The notes under the pieces: model-generated
Told to the model about the DNA's origin: nothing
The model's database searches: none
Seen by the model: the letters and a program-made list of their open reading frames with translations, nothing else
DNA from: Burkholderiaceae bacterium
Lineage (GTDB): Bacteria > Pseudomonadota > Gammaproteobacteria > Burkholderiales > Burkholderiaceae_D
NCBI GenBank assembly: GCA_018261755.1
Contig: JAGTRJ010000022.1
Coordinates: 1-64,000 of the forward strand
Reading direction: 5' to 3'
Length of the DNA: 64,000 bases
Shown here: positions 54,947 to 62,175 of the stretch, piece by piece
Position numbering within the stretch: position 1 is the first letter of the stretch
Layout: every line of letters begins with the position of its first letter
Translations under genes and position numbers: made by a program

Positions 54947-56468
54947 GCGCGTGAACCGATTGATCATGGCCATGGTCGCCGCCGGCACCCTGTCGGCGTG
55001 CAGCATGGCGCCGACCTATGAACGCCCGGCGGCGCCAGTGTCGGGCGAATTCCCGGCGCAGGGCAAGACCACCGAACGCCGCGCAACCGACATCGGCTGG
55101 CGCGAGTTCTTCAAGGATGCTCGCCTGCAGGCGCTGATTGCCACCGGGCTGGAACACAACCGCGATTTGCGCGTGGCGGTGCTGCGGATCGAGGAAGCGC
55201 GCGCGCTGTATGGCGTCGCTCGCGCCGACCGGTTGCCGACCATCAACGCCACCGGCACCGGATCACGTGCGCGAACGCCTGCGGATTTGTCCAGCACCGG
55301 CGCGATTCAGACCAGTGCGCGCTACGACGTTGGCGTTACGCTGGCATCGTTTGAAGTCGATCTCTTTGGCCGCGTCAAAAGCCTGAGCGACTCGGCGCTG
55401 GCGAACTACCTTGCAAGCGAGGAAGCGCAGCGCGCGGCCACCATCAGCCTTGTGTCCGAAATTGCCAAGGCGTATCTGGCCGAACGCGCGTATGCCGAAC
55501 AGCTCGAACTTGTGCAGCGCACCTATGATTCGCGTCAGCAAAGTTACCAGCTGGCGAAAATGCGGCACGAAGTCGGCGCCACGTCGAAGCTCGATCTGGT
55601 GCAATATGAATCGCTGCTGCAAGCGGCGAAAGTGTCCCTGGTGACGCTGCAAAGGCAGCGCGCGCAGGCGGAAAACGCGCTGGTGGTATTGATCGGCAAG
55701 CCGCTTGACAGCACGCTGCCGCCGCCGCAACCGTTGTCTGCCCAAGGGGTCCTCAACGATATCCCCGCCGGTCTGCCGTCCGAACTGCTCGCGAACAGGC
55801 CTGATTTGCTGCAGGCCGAGCAGACACTGATGGCTGCCAACGCCAACATCGGCGCCGCGCGCGCAGCGTTCTTCCCGCGCATTGCGCTGACCGCTGGTCG
55901 CGGTACTGCCAGCAGCGAACTCTCCGGTCTGTTCAATGCCGGTTCCGGCGCATGGTCGTTCGCGCCATCGATCGTGCTGCCGATTTTCGATTTTGGCCGC
56001 AACCTGAACAATCTTGATCTGGTCGAGGCACGCAAGAACATCGCGGTCGCGCAGTATGAAAAGGCGGTGCAGGTGGCGTTCCGCGAAGTGGCCGACGCGC
56101 TGATTGCACGCGGATTGCTGGAACAGCAGGTTGAAGCGCAGGCGGCGGTGACGACGGCGGAAACGGAACGGGTGAAACTGTCGCAGGCGCGCTATGACAG
56201 CGGCATCGCCAATTCGCTCGATTTGCTCGACGCGCAACGGCAACTGTTCGCGGCGGAACAGACGCTGGTGCAGACGCGCCTGTTGCGGCTGACGAACGCA
56301 ATCGATCTGTACCGTTCGCTCGGTGGCGGCCTGCTCGAAGGCAAGGCTGAAACCGTGAAAGCCGCTGCGGCACAACCGGCTGGCCAGTCGGCGGCAGTGG
56401 TGGCAAAACCGGCGGACAAACCGACAGACAAATCAGTGGACAAAGCGGTTTCGGCGCCAGTCAAGTGA
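54936..56468 (+). CDS. RND outer-membrane channel lipoprotein (OprM/TolC-like NodT family)
   Basis: A 510-residue outer-membrane factor. GTG start at 54936 with AGAGGAGCC upstream; it overlaps the pump gene by 11 bases, implying translational coupling. A signal peptide ends in a lipobox (TLSACS, C21-22). The body has the duplicated OEP repeats (LQALIATGLEHNRDLRVAVLRIEEARA..., LPSELLANRPDLLQAEQTLMAANANIGAARAAFFPRI) of the NodT/OprM family. The C-terminus carries another Ala/Pro/Lys/Asp-rich tail like that of the adaptor. Completes a tripartite efflux pump. Confidence 0.95.
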   Translation: MNSKRVNRLIMAMVAAGTLSACSMAPTYERPAAPVSGEFPAQGKTTERRATDIGWREFFKDARLQALIATGLEHNRDLRVAVLRIEEARALYGVARADRLPTINATGTGSRARTPADLSSTGAIQTSARYDVGVTLASFEVDLFGRVKSLSDSALANYLASEEAQRAATISLVSEIAKAYLAERAYAEQLELVQRTYDSRQQSYQLAKMRHEVGATSKLDLVQYESLLQAAKVSLVTLQRQRAQAENALVVLIGKPLDSTLPPPQPLSAQGVLNDIPAGLPSELLANRPDLLQAEQTLMAANANIGAARAAFFPRIALTAGRGTASSELSGLFNAGSGAWSFAPSIVLPIFDFGRNLNNLDLVEARKNIAVAQYEKAVQVAFREVADALIARGLLEQQVEAQAAVTTAETERVKLSQARYDSGIANSLDLLDAQRQLFAAEQTLVQTRLLRLTNAIDLYRSLGGGLLEGKAETVKAAAAQPAGQSAAVVAKPADKPTDKSVDKAVSAPVK

Positions 56469-56478
56469 TGAATCGGTA

Positions 56479-56598
56479 GGGGTATGTATCAAAAACATAT
56501 TGCCTGGCCTCAATTTTGCTGGCTGTTTTAAAATACTGCCCCTAGTATATTTTTGACCCTTATTGCACAAAAACGGAGTTTGGGTCAGTTATTTTTGG
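56479..56598 (+). repeat. Dispersed intergenic repeat, copy H (long form)
   Basis: GGGGTATGTATCAAAAAC, CTGGCCTC, TTTTAAAATACT...AGTATATTTTTGACCC, and the tail TTTGGGTCAGTTATTTTTGG. It abuts the truncated toxin remnant. Confidence 0.75.
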
Positions 56599-56783
56599 TT
56601 TGCGCCACGGCAAGGCGGTTGGTTGGATGGAACAGGTCGGCGAAGAACGGTATCGCCAGCCGCCAGTGCCGCGCGTGGTGCGGTCAGGCATCGGGCCAGG
56701 ATTTTCTTGACTTGTGCCTGGATGGTCGCATCCAGCGCCTGCCATTCATTTCACGCCGATTCCTTGAAAAGTCGGCAGGGGAA
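56589..56783 (-). pseudogene. Degraded RelE-like toxin fragment
   Basis: Minus-strand frame reading RLFKESA-stop-NEWQALDATIQAQVKKILARCLTAPR, which matches the RelE-type pattern (F..SAL.EW..LD..I..Q.KK.L...L..P) with an in-frame TGA where a residue such as Leu is usual. Homology stops after about 35 residues, next to repeat copy H. It follows a short frame resembling an antitoxin C-terminus. Probably a dead toxin-antitoxin locus. Confidence 0.45.
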
Positions 56784-56903
56784 TCAGAGTTCATCGAGTG
56801 ATATGCCCATCGACGGCTCCTGCTGGCGGGGGCGTACCGGTTCCGCCAGAGCGAGCTCTTCCAGCCTTTTCATCAGCGCGGCTAGCTGCGTGCCTTGACC
56901 CAT
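56784..56903 (-). pseudogene. Possible antitoxin C-terminal remnant
   Basis: A 39-codon minus-strand frame ([16 protein letters not shown]...SMGISLDEL) overlapping the mtnA 3' end by 22 bases. The ending G-I-S-L-D-E-L is typical of RelB/Phd-like antitoxins, and the toxin-like fragment follows directly. No DNA-binding N-terminus remains. An overlapping small gene of unrelated origin is the alternative. Confidence 0.35.
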
Positions 56904-57946
56904 TCCGCCAGTCCGCCGCGAACCAGCGTGGCTGTGTCGACCACGCCTTTTTCCGTGATCAGGCCGGTGACCAGTTCGGCCGGCGTGACGTCGAACGCAG
57001 GGTTGCGGATCTGCACCCCTTCCGGCGCCCAGCGGCAGTCGCGGAAGCCCTTGACTTCGTCCGGATGGCGTTCTTCGATCGGGATGTCGGCGCCGGTGGC
57101 AAGCGTGAGGTCGATGGTCGACAGCGGGCAGGCGACATAAAACGGAATGCCGTGCCGCGCGGCCAGCACGGCGACCATGTAGGTGCCGATCTTGTTGGCG
57201 ACGTCGCCGTTCGCGGCCACGCGGTCGGTGCCGACCACGACCGCATCAATCTCGCCGCGGCTCATCAGATGGCCGGACATGTTGTCTGAGATCAGTGTTA
57301 CCGGAATGTTTTCCTGCACCATTTCCCACGCGGTCAGCCGCGCGCCTTGCAGGAACGGCCGGGTTTCGTCGGCAATGACCGAGATTTTCTTACCGGCTTC
57401 GACCGCAGAGCGGAACACGCCGAGCGCGGTGCCATGTCCGGCGGTGGCGAGCGCGCCGGCATTGCAGTGCGTGAGCACGCGCACGCCATCGGGCAGCAGC
57501 GCCGCGCCGTGCGCGCCCATCGCGCGGTTGATGCGGATGTCTTCCGCTAGCATTTCGTGCGCTTCGGCCAGCAGGCGCTGCGCTATCTCGGGTTGGCCGG
57601 CGCCGATGCCGCAGGATTCCCATGCGCGGCGCATCCGGGCCAGCGCCCAGAACAGGTTGACCGCGGTCGGACGGCTGGCGGCGAGCAGGCCGAAACCATG
57701 GTTCATCGCGGTGGCGAACACTTCCGGCAGCATGTGCTGCATCCGCAGCGCCTCGAGCGCGACACCATAGGCGGCAGCGACGCCAATCGCCGGCGCGCCG
57801 CGCACCACCATGTCGCGAATCGCCGCGGCAACGCTGGCGGCGGAATCGGCGCTAACGTAGTCGAACGACAGCGGCAGGATGCGCTGGTCGATCATTTCCA
57901 GCCGGCCGTCGCGCCAGCGCATGGTTTCCACTGTGGACGACTGCAT
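56882..57946 (-). CDS. mtnA: S-methyl-5-thioribose-1-phosphate isomerase
   Basis: A 354-residue aldose-ketose isomerase of the eIF-2B-related family. It converts 5-methylthioribose-1-P (and 5-deoxyribose-1-P) to the ribulose-1-P form. Catalytic residues are visible: the cysteine in [20 protein letters not shown] (about 160) and the aspartate in [21 protein letters not shown] (about 237-250); the N-terminal [17 protein letters not shown] is also typical. Last gene of the mtnP-aldolase-apt-mtnA run; starts 4 bases after apt. Confidence 0.96.
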   Translation of the reverse strand: MQSSTVETMRWRDGRLEMIDQRILPLSFDYVSADSAASVAAAIRDMVVRGAPAIGVAAAYGVALEALRMQHMLPEVFATAMNHGFGLLAASRPTAVNLFWALARMRRAWESCGIGAGQPEIAQRLLAEAHEMLAEDIRINRAMGAHGAALLPDGVRVLTHCNAGALATAGHGTALGVFRSAVEAGKKISVIADETRPFLQGARLTAWEMVQENIPVTLISDNMSGHLMSRGEIDAVVVGTDRVAANGDVANKIGTYMVAVLAARHGIPFYVACPLSTIDLTLATGADIPIEERHPDEVKGFRDCRWAPEGVQIRNPAFDVTPAELVTGLITEKGVVDTATLVRGGLAEWVKARS

Positions 57947-57950
57947 TCGT

Positions 57951-58478
57951 TCAATCTCCCTCGAACTCGCACTGCGTGAACACCTTGTAGCCCTTGCCTT
58001 GCAGGCGCGAGTTGCCGCCGATGTCGGGCAGGTCGATCACGAATGCGCATTCGACGACTTCGCCGCCCACGTCTTCGATCAGGCTAGCCGCCGCTTCGGC
58101 CGTACCGCCGGTGGCCAGCAGATCATCGACCAGCAGCACGCGTTCGCCGCGCGAGATGGCATCCATGTGGATCTCGATGCGATCGACGCCATATTCGAGT
58201 TCATAATCCTTGCCGACCGTTTCCGCCGGCAGCTTGCCTTTTTTGCGGATCGGCACGAAGCCGACGCCAAGCAGGTAAGCCAGCGGCGCGCCGATGATGA
58301 AGCCGCGCGATTCGATGCCGGCAACCTTGTCTATTTTCATGTCCTGGTAGCGCGCGGCGAGCTGGTCGATCGCGATGCGCAGGCCGACCGGATCTTTCAG
58401 CAGCGTGGTGATGTCGCGGAACTGAATGCCCTTTTTGGGGTAATCGGGAATAGTACGGATGCGTGAGGTGAGTGGCAT
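57951..58478 (-). CDS. apt: Adenine phosphoribosyltransferase
   Basis: A 175-residue purine salvage enzyme making AMP from adenine and PRPP. Visible: [46 protein letters not shown], and the PRPP loop [17 protein letters not shown] (about 124-140). In this operon it would recycle the adenine released by MtnP. It is 20 bases downstream of the aldolase gene. Confidence 0.97.
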   Translation of the reverse strand: MPLTSRIRTIPDYPKKGIQFRDITTLLKDPVGLRIAIDQLAARYQDMKIDKVAGIESRGFIIGAPLAYLLGVGFVPIRKKGKLPAETVGKDYELEYGVDRIEIHMDAISRGERVLLVDDLLATGGTAEAAASLIEDVGGEVVECAFVIDLPDIGGNSRLQGKGYKVFTQCEFEGD

Positions 58479-58497
58479 GGCGGCTCCTGAAAAGTGG

Positions 58498-59169
58498 TTA
58501 GCTGGACGGCTTGCCGGCCCATTGGCCGTAACTGCCGAATTGTTCGATGACGGCGCGCATCTGCGCGTCGGTCAGGATTTGGGGCGTGCCGATTTGCAGC
58601 ACGCGCCAGTATTGTTCGCACAGCGATTCGACTTCGATCGCGATCGCCAGCGCATCATCGAGGTCGCGGCCAAGCGCGATCATGCCGTGGTGCGCCAGCA
58701 GGCATCCCTTGCGGCCATCGAGCGCAGCCAGCGCGGCATCGGACAGCGCCTGGCTGCCGAACAGCGCATACGGTGCGCAGCGGATGGTATCGCCGCCGGC
58801 GGCGGCAATCATGTAATGGAATGGCGGAATTTCCAGTTGCTGGCAGGCGAGCGTGGTGGCGAAGGTCGAGTGCGCATGCACCACCGCGCCGATTTCCGGC
58901 CGCGCGGCGAGAATGTCGCGATGGATGCGCCATTCGCTGCTGGGTTTAAATTCGCTGTCGGTGTTGCCGTCAAAATCGAGCAGCACCATTGAGTCGGGCG
59001 TCATCGTCTCTGGCGGCAAGCCGGATGGCGTGACCAGTAAACCATCGCTACAGCGCAGGCCGATGTTGCCGGAGGCGCCGCGGTTCAGTCCGAGTGCAAC
59101 CAGCTGGCGCGCTGCGGCCAGCATCGCACCGCGCAGCGCGGTTTCATCCGCTTGCGCTACGGCATTCAT
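58498..59169 (-). CDS. Class II aldolase (Ald2/fuculose-phosphate aldolase type), DHAP shunt candidate
   Basis: A 223-residue zinc aldolase of the FucA/adducin family. Visible: GNIGLR near 35-40, the catalytic acid E79 (SSEW), metal ligands H98 and H100 (VVHAHS) and H160 (LAHHG). By neighbourhood (mtnP, apt, mtnA) it probably cleaves 5-methylthioribulose-1-P or 5-deoxyribulose-1-P into DHAP and a (methylthio)aldehyde, the Ald2 step of the DHAP shunt. MtnB dehydratase belongs to the same family and is the alternative, but none of mtnC, mtnD or mtnE is nearby. Overlaps the mtnP stop by 4 bases (ATGA). Confidence 0.8.
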   Translation of the reverse strand: MNAVAQADETALRGAMLAAARQLVALGLNRGASGNIGLRCSDGLLVTPSGLPPETMTPDSMVLLDFDGNTDSEFKPSSEWRIHRDILAARPEIGAVVHAHSTFATTLACQQLEIPPFHYMIAAAGGDTIRCAPYALFGSQALSDAALAALDGRKGCLLAHHGMIALGRDLDDALAIAIEVESLCEQYWRVLQIGTPQILTDAQMRAVIEQFGSYGQWAGKPSS

Positions 59170-60044
59170 CGGTTCAGCACGCGGCCGGCAACGGCGTCGA
59201 GCTTTGCCACCAGTTCCGGATCGCGCCCCTGCGGACTGGTAATCAGCGCGTGTTCAAGTGCCGAGCGACACGAACAGCCGGCGGCTTCGCCATCCTTTGC
59301 CAGCAGCGGGACGGCGTGGCTGACCAGCGCGCGTGCGCGGTCAGCATTTTCCATCAGCACGGTGATGATTTGCGTGACGGTGACATTGTCGTGATCAGGG
59401 TGCCAGCAGTCGTAATCGGTCACCATTGCCACCGTCGCGTAGCAGATCTCGGCTTCGCGTGCGAGCTTCGCTTCCGGCATGTTGGTCATGCCGATCACGT
59501 CGCACTGCCACTGGCGGTACATTTCCGATTCGGCCAGGCTGGAAAACTGCGGGCCTTCCATCGCCAGATAGGTGCCGCCGCGCACGGCGTTGATGCCCGC
59601 CTGCTTGGCCGCGATTTCAATGTGATCGCCGAGGCGTTTGCAGACCGGATGCGCCATCGACACATGCGCGACGCAGCCGCTGCCGAAAAACGATTTGTTA
59701 CGTGCGAATGTACGGTCGATGAATTGATCGACTATGACAAACATGCCTGGCTGCAAATGCTCGCGCAGCGAACCGACTGCGCCGACCGAGATGATGTCGG
59801 TCACGCCGGCACGTTTCATGGCATCGATGTTGGCGCGATAGTTGATTTCAGACGGCGGCACGCGGTGCGCCCGGCCGTGGCGCGGCAGGAATACGACCTG
59901 CTGGCCGCCAAGTTCTCCGAACAGCAATTCGTCCGATGGTTCGCCAAACGGTGAACTGACCTTTTCCCAGCGCGTGTTGCTCAGTCCGTCGATGTTGTAA
60001 ACGCCACTGCCGCCGATTACGCCGATTACGCCGATTACGCTCAT
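59166..60044 (-). CDS. mtnP: S-methyl-5'-thioadenosine phosphorylase
   Basis: A 292-residue trimeric phosphorylase splitting methylthioadenosine (and probably 5'-deoxyadenosine) into adenine and the ribose-1-P. Visible: phosphate site RHGRAHRVPPSEINYRANI (about 52-70), SVGAVGSLREHLQPGMFVIVDQFIDRT (about 84-110), and the purine site YLAMEGPQFSSLAES...IGMTNMPEAKLAREAE. The N-terminus MSVIGVIGVIGGSGVYN contains an expanded VIG run encoded by a 9-bp tandem repeat. First gene of the salvage operon; translational overlap with the aldolase gene. Confidence 0.95.
   Translation of the reverse strand: MSVIGVIGVIGGSGVYNIDGLSNTRWEKVSSPFGEPSDELLFGELGGQQVVFLPRHGRAHRVPPSEINYRANIDAMKRAGVTDIISVGAVGSLREHLQPGMFVIVDQFIDRTFARNKSFFGSGCVAHVSMAHPVCKRLGDHIEIAAKQAGINAVRGGTYLAMEGPQFSSLAESEMYRQWQCDVIGMTNMPEAKLAREAEICYATVAMVTDYDCWHPDHDNVTVTQIITVLMENADRARALVSHAVPLLAKDGEAAGCSCRSALEHALITSPQGRDPELVAKLDAVAGRVLNR
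60012..60038. repeat. 9-bp tandem repeat inside mtnP
   Basis: Three perfect copies of GCCGATTAC (plus strand), encoding three Val-Ile-Gly units at the protein N-terminus. Copy-number change would keep the frame. Confidence 0.9.
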
Positions 60045-60307
60045 GATGAATGTCCAGATGGTTTGTTGTGTGGCGGACAATCCGCCGGCAGGTGATGAGT
60101 GTAATGGCGCGTTGATGGCGAATGCAAGAGGCGCCTTCGTGGCTCAACCCGATAAAAGCGCCATTTTGTCACCAAAACATCACCCGGTTACAGGTAAAAT
60201 GGCAACTTCTTGCTGGATGGATGCACTGATTCATCCGGACTGGTGGATGTCATCATCTGCAAATTTTCATAATGTAATTCTGCGGCCGGCGGGCAATTCA
60301 TAATGTC

Positions 60308-62173
60308 ATGAGCGATACAACAAACATCCTGGCGAAACAACGCTCGACTCTCCAGCGGATGATGCGGGTATTCCTGCCAGCGGCGCTGTTAATCTGCTTT
60401 TGCGCCTTTTTCATCCATCAGGCCGAAGTCGAGCGGCAGCACGCCGAGCACGCCAGTCGCGAACAGGAAGCGGTTCGCGCTGGTACGGTCGCGATTAACC
60501 GCATGCTGCAGGTGGTCGGACGCGATTTGCTGTATCTCGCCGGACGCCATCAAATTCAGCAACTGGTCGATTCGCCGAGCGAGGAGGCAATGGAAAACCT
60601 TGCGACGCAATGGGCAAGGTTTTCGCAGGCGAACCAGGTGTACAACAAGATCCGCTGGATCGACGAAACCGGCATGGAGCGGCTGCGCATTGATTATGCC
60701 GAGCCGGAACCGCTGGTCGTGCCGAAAGCAAAATTGCAGAACAAGGGCGATCGCTATTTTTTCACCCGCACCAACAAGTTACAGGAAAACGAGATTTTCG
60801 TTTCGCCGCTGGATTTGAACGTCGATAACAACCAGATCGAAGTGCCGCACCATCCGAACATCCGTTTCGGCATGCCTGTGTTCGACAGCAATGGCAAGCG
60901 CCGCGGCATCATTTTGCTGAATTATTCGGCACGCGATTTGCTCAAGCGTTTCGAACAGGAAACCGGCGAGCGCAGCAACCCGACCTGGCTGGTGAATCAG
61001 GATGGCTACTGGCTCAAGGGCGCGAGCCACGATGACGAATATGGCTTCATGTTCAAGCGCGACGACCTGACGATGGGACGGCGTCACGCCGAGGCATGGA
61101 AGCGCATTACCGCCAGCGAAAAGGGGCAGTTTGAAACGCCGGAAGGATTGTGGACTTTTGCCACGGTTTCACCATTGCACGAATGGCAGAACACCAGCAA
61201 TGGCAAATCGCGCGGGTTTTTAATCGTGATCGGCAGCCAGGGACAGGCGGACGAGTACGCATGGAAATCGGTATCGTTGCTGCCGATGGCGGATTACGAC
61301 GCCGGATTGTTGATGTTCAGGCTGACGCTTGGCGGCGGCACGCTGCTGCTTCTGGTGCTGTTTTTTGCCGTTACCTGGCGCATGTCTCACGTCGCTCATG
61401 CAAGGGAGCGCATCCAGAGCGAACTGACTGTCGCGACCGACATTCAGGCCAGCCTGCTGCCACGGCTGTTCCCCGCCTTTCCGGAACGTCCGGAATTCGA
61501 CATCTATGCGCTGATGGAACCGGCGAAGGAAGTCGGCGGCGATTTCTACGATTTCTTTTTCATTGACGACACGCACCTGTGCTTCCTGGTGGCTGATGTT
61601 TCCGACAAGGGAGTGCCGGCGGCACTGTACATGATGGTGGCGAAAACCCTGCTGAAATCCGAAGGGCAGCGTTTGGGCGAGCCGGATCAGATGCTGGCAT
61701 CGGTCAACAACACGCTGGCGGCCGACAATGACCGCTGCATGTTCGTGACCGTGCTGTGCGCGATCCTGAACACGAAAACGGGCGAAGTGCGCATGGCCAA
61801 TGCCGGCCACAATCCGCCGCTGCTGCTTGATTCGCAAGGCGTTCGCTATCTGCATCCGAAGGCGGGCATCGTGCTGGGGCCGATGGCTGACGTCAGGTAT
61901 GAAGCCGAGCGGCTGGTATTGCAGCCGGGCGACACATTGTTTCTTTACACCGACGGCGTGACTGAAGCGAAGAACTGGGAAGATGAACTGTATGGCGAAG
62001 CACGATTGCTGCGGGCATTGCAGCAATGCCCGGATACGGACGTGACCAAAACGATCCATTACATCAGTGCAGACGTTAATCACCATGTGGCTGGCGCGCC
62101 GCAGTCGGATGATGTGACGATGCTGGCGATTACGTATCACGGAATGGCGGTTGAACAGAGGCTGGAAAAATAA
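60308..62173 (+). CDS. Membrane sensor with SpoIIE/RsbU-type PP2C phosphatase
   Basis: A 621-residue two-helix membrane protein. TM1 is at about 20-38; residues 40-325 are a periplasmic Cache-like sensor (WIDETGMERLRIDY, FVSPLDLNV, MPVFDSNGKRRGIILLNYSARDLLKRF); TM2 at about 338-358; then a short HAMP-like linker and the SpoIIE phosphatase domain from about 375. The latter has GGDFYDF, VADVSDKGVPAALYM, NAGHNPPLLL, LYTDGVTEA and SDDVTMLAI. Such proteins dephosphorylate anti-sigma-antagonists in partner-switching pathways. It is two bases upstream of a large substrate-binding lipoprotein gene, suggesting a coupled sensor pair. Confidence 0.9.
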   Translation: MSDTTNILAKQRSTLQRMMRVFLPAALLICFCAFFIHQAEVERQHAEHASREQEAVRAGTVAINRMLQVVGRDLLYLAGRHQIQQLVDSPSEEAMENLATQWARFSQANQVYNKIRWIDETGMERLRIDYAEPEPLVVPKAKLQNKGDRYFFTRTNKLQENEIFVSPLDLNVDNNQIEVPHHPNIRFGMPVFDSNGKRRGIILLNYSARDLLKRFEQETGERSNPTWLVNQDGYWLKGASHDDEYGFMFKRDDLTMGRRHAEAWKRITASEKGQFETPEGLWTFATVSPLHEWQNTSNGKSRGFLIVIGSQGQADEYAWKSVSLLPMADYDAGLLMFRLTLGGGTLLLLVLFFAVTWRMSHVAHARERIQSELTVATDIQASLLPRLFPAFPERPEFDIYALMEPAKEVGGDFYDFFFIDDTHLCFLVADVSDKGVPAALYMMVAKTLLKSEGQRLGEPDQMLASVNNTLAADNDRCMFVTVLCAILNTKTGEVRMANAGHNPPLLLDSQGVRYLHPKAGIVLGPMADVRYEAERLVLQPGDTLFLYTDGVTEAKNWEDELYGEARLLRALQQCPDTDVTKTIHYISADVNHHVAGAPQSDDVTMLAITYHGMAVEQRLEK

Positions 62174-62175
62174 AG

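Noticed and set aside
58498-59169. Methylthioribulose-1-phosphate dehydratase (mtnB)
   Set aside because: Same fold, but the absence of mtnC, mtnD and mtnE next to it and the presence of mtnP, apt and mtnA favour the aldolase of the DHAP shunt. Not fully excluded.
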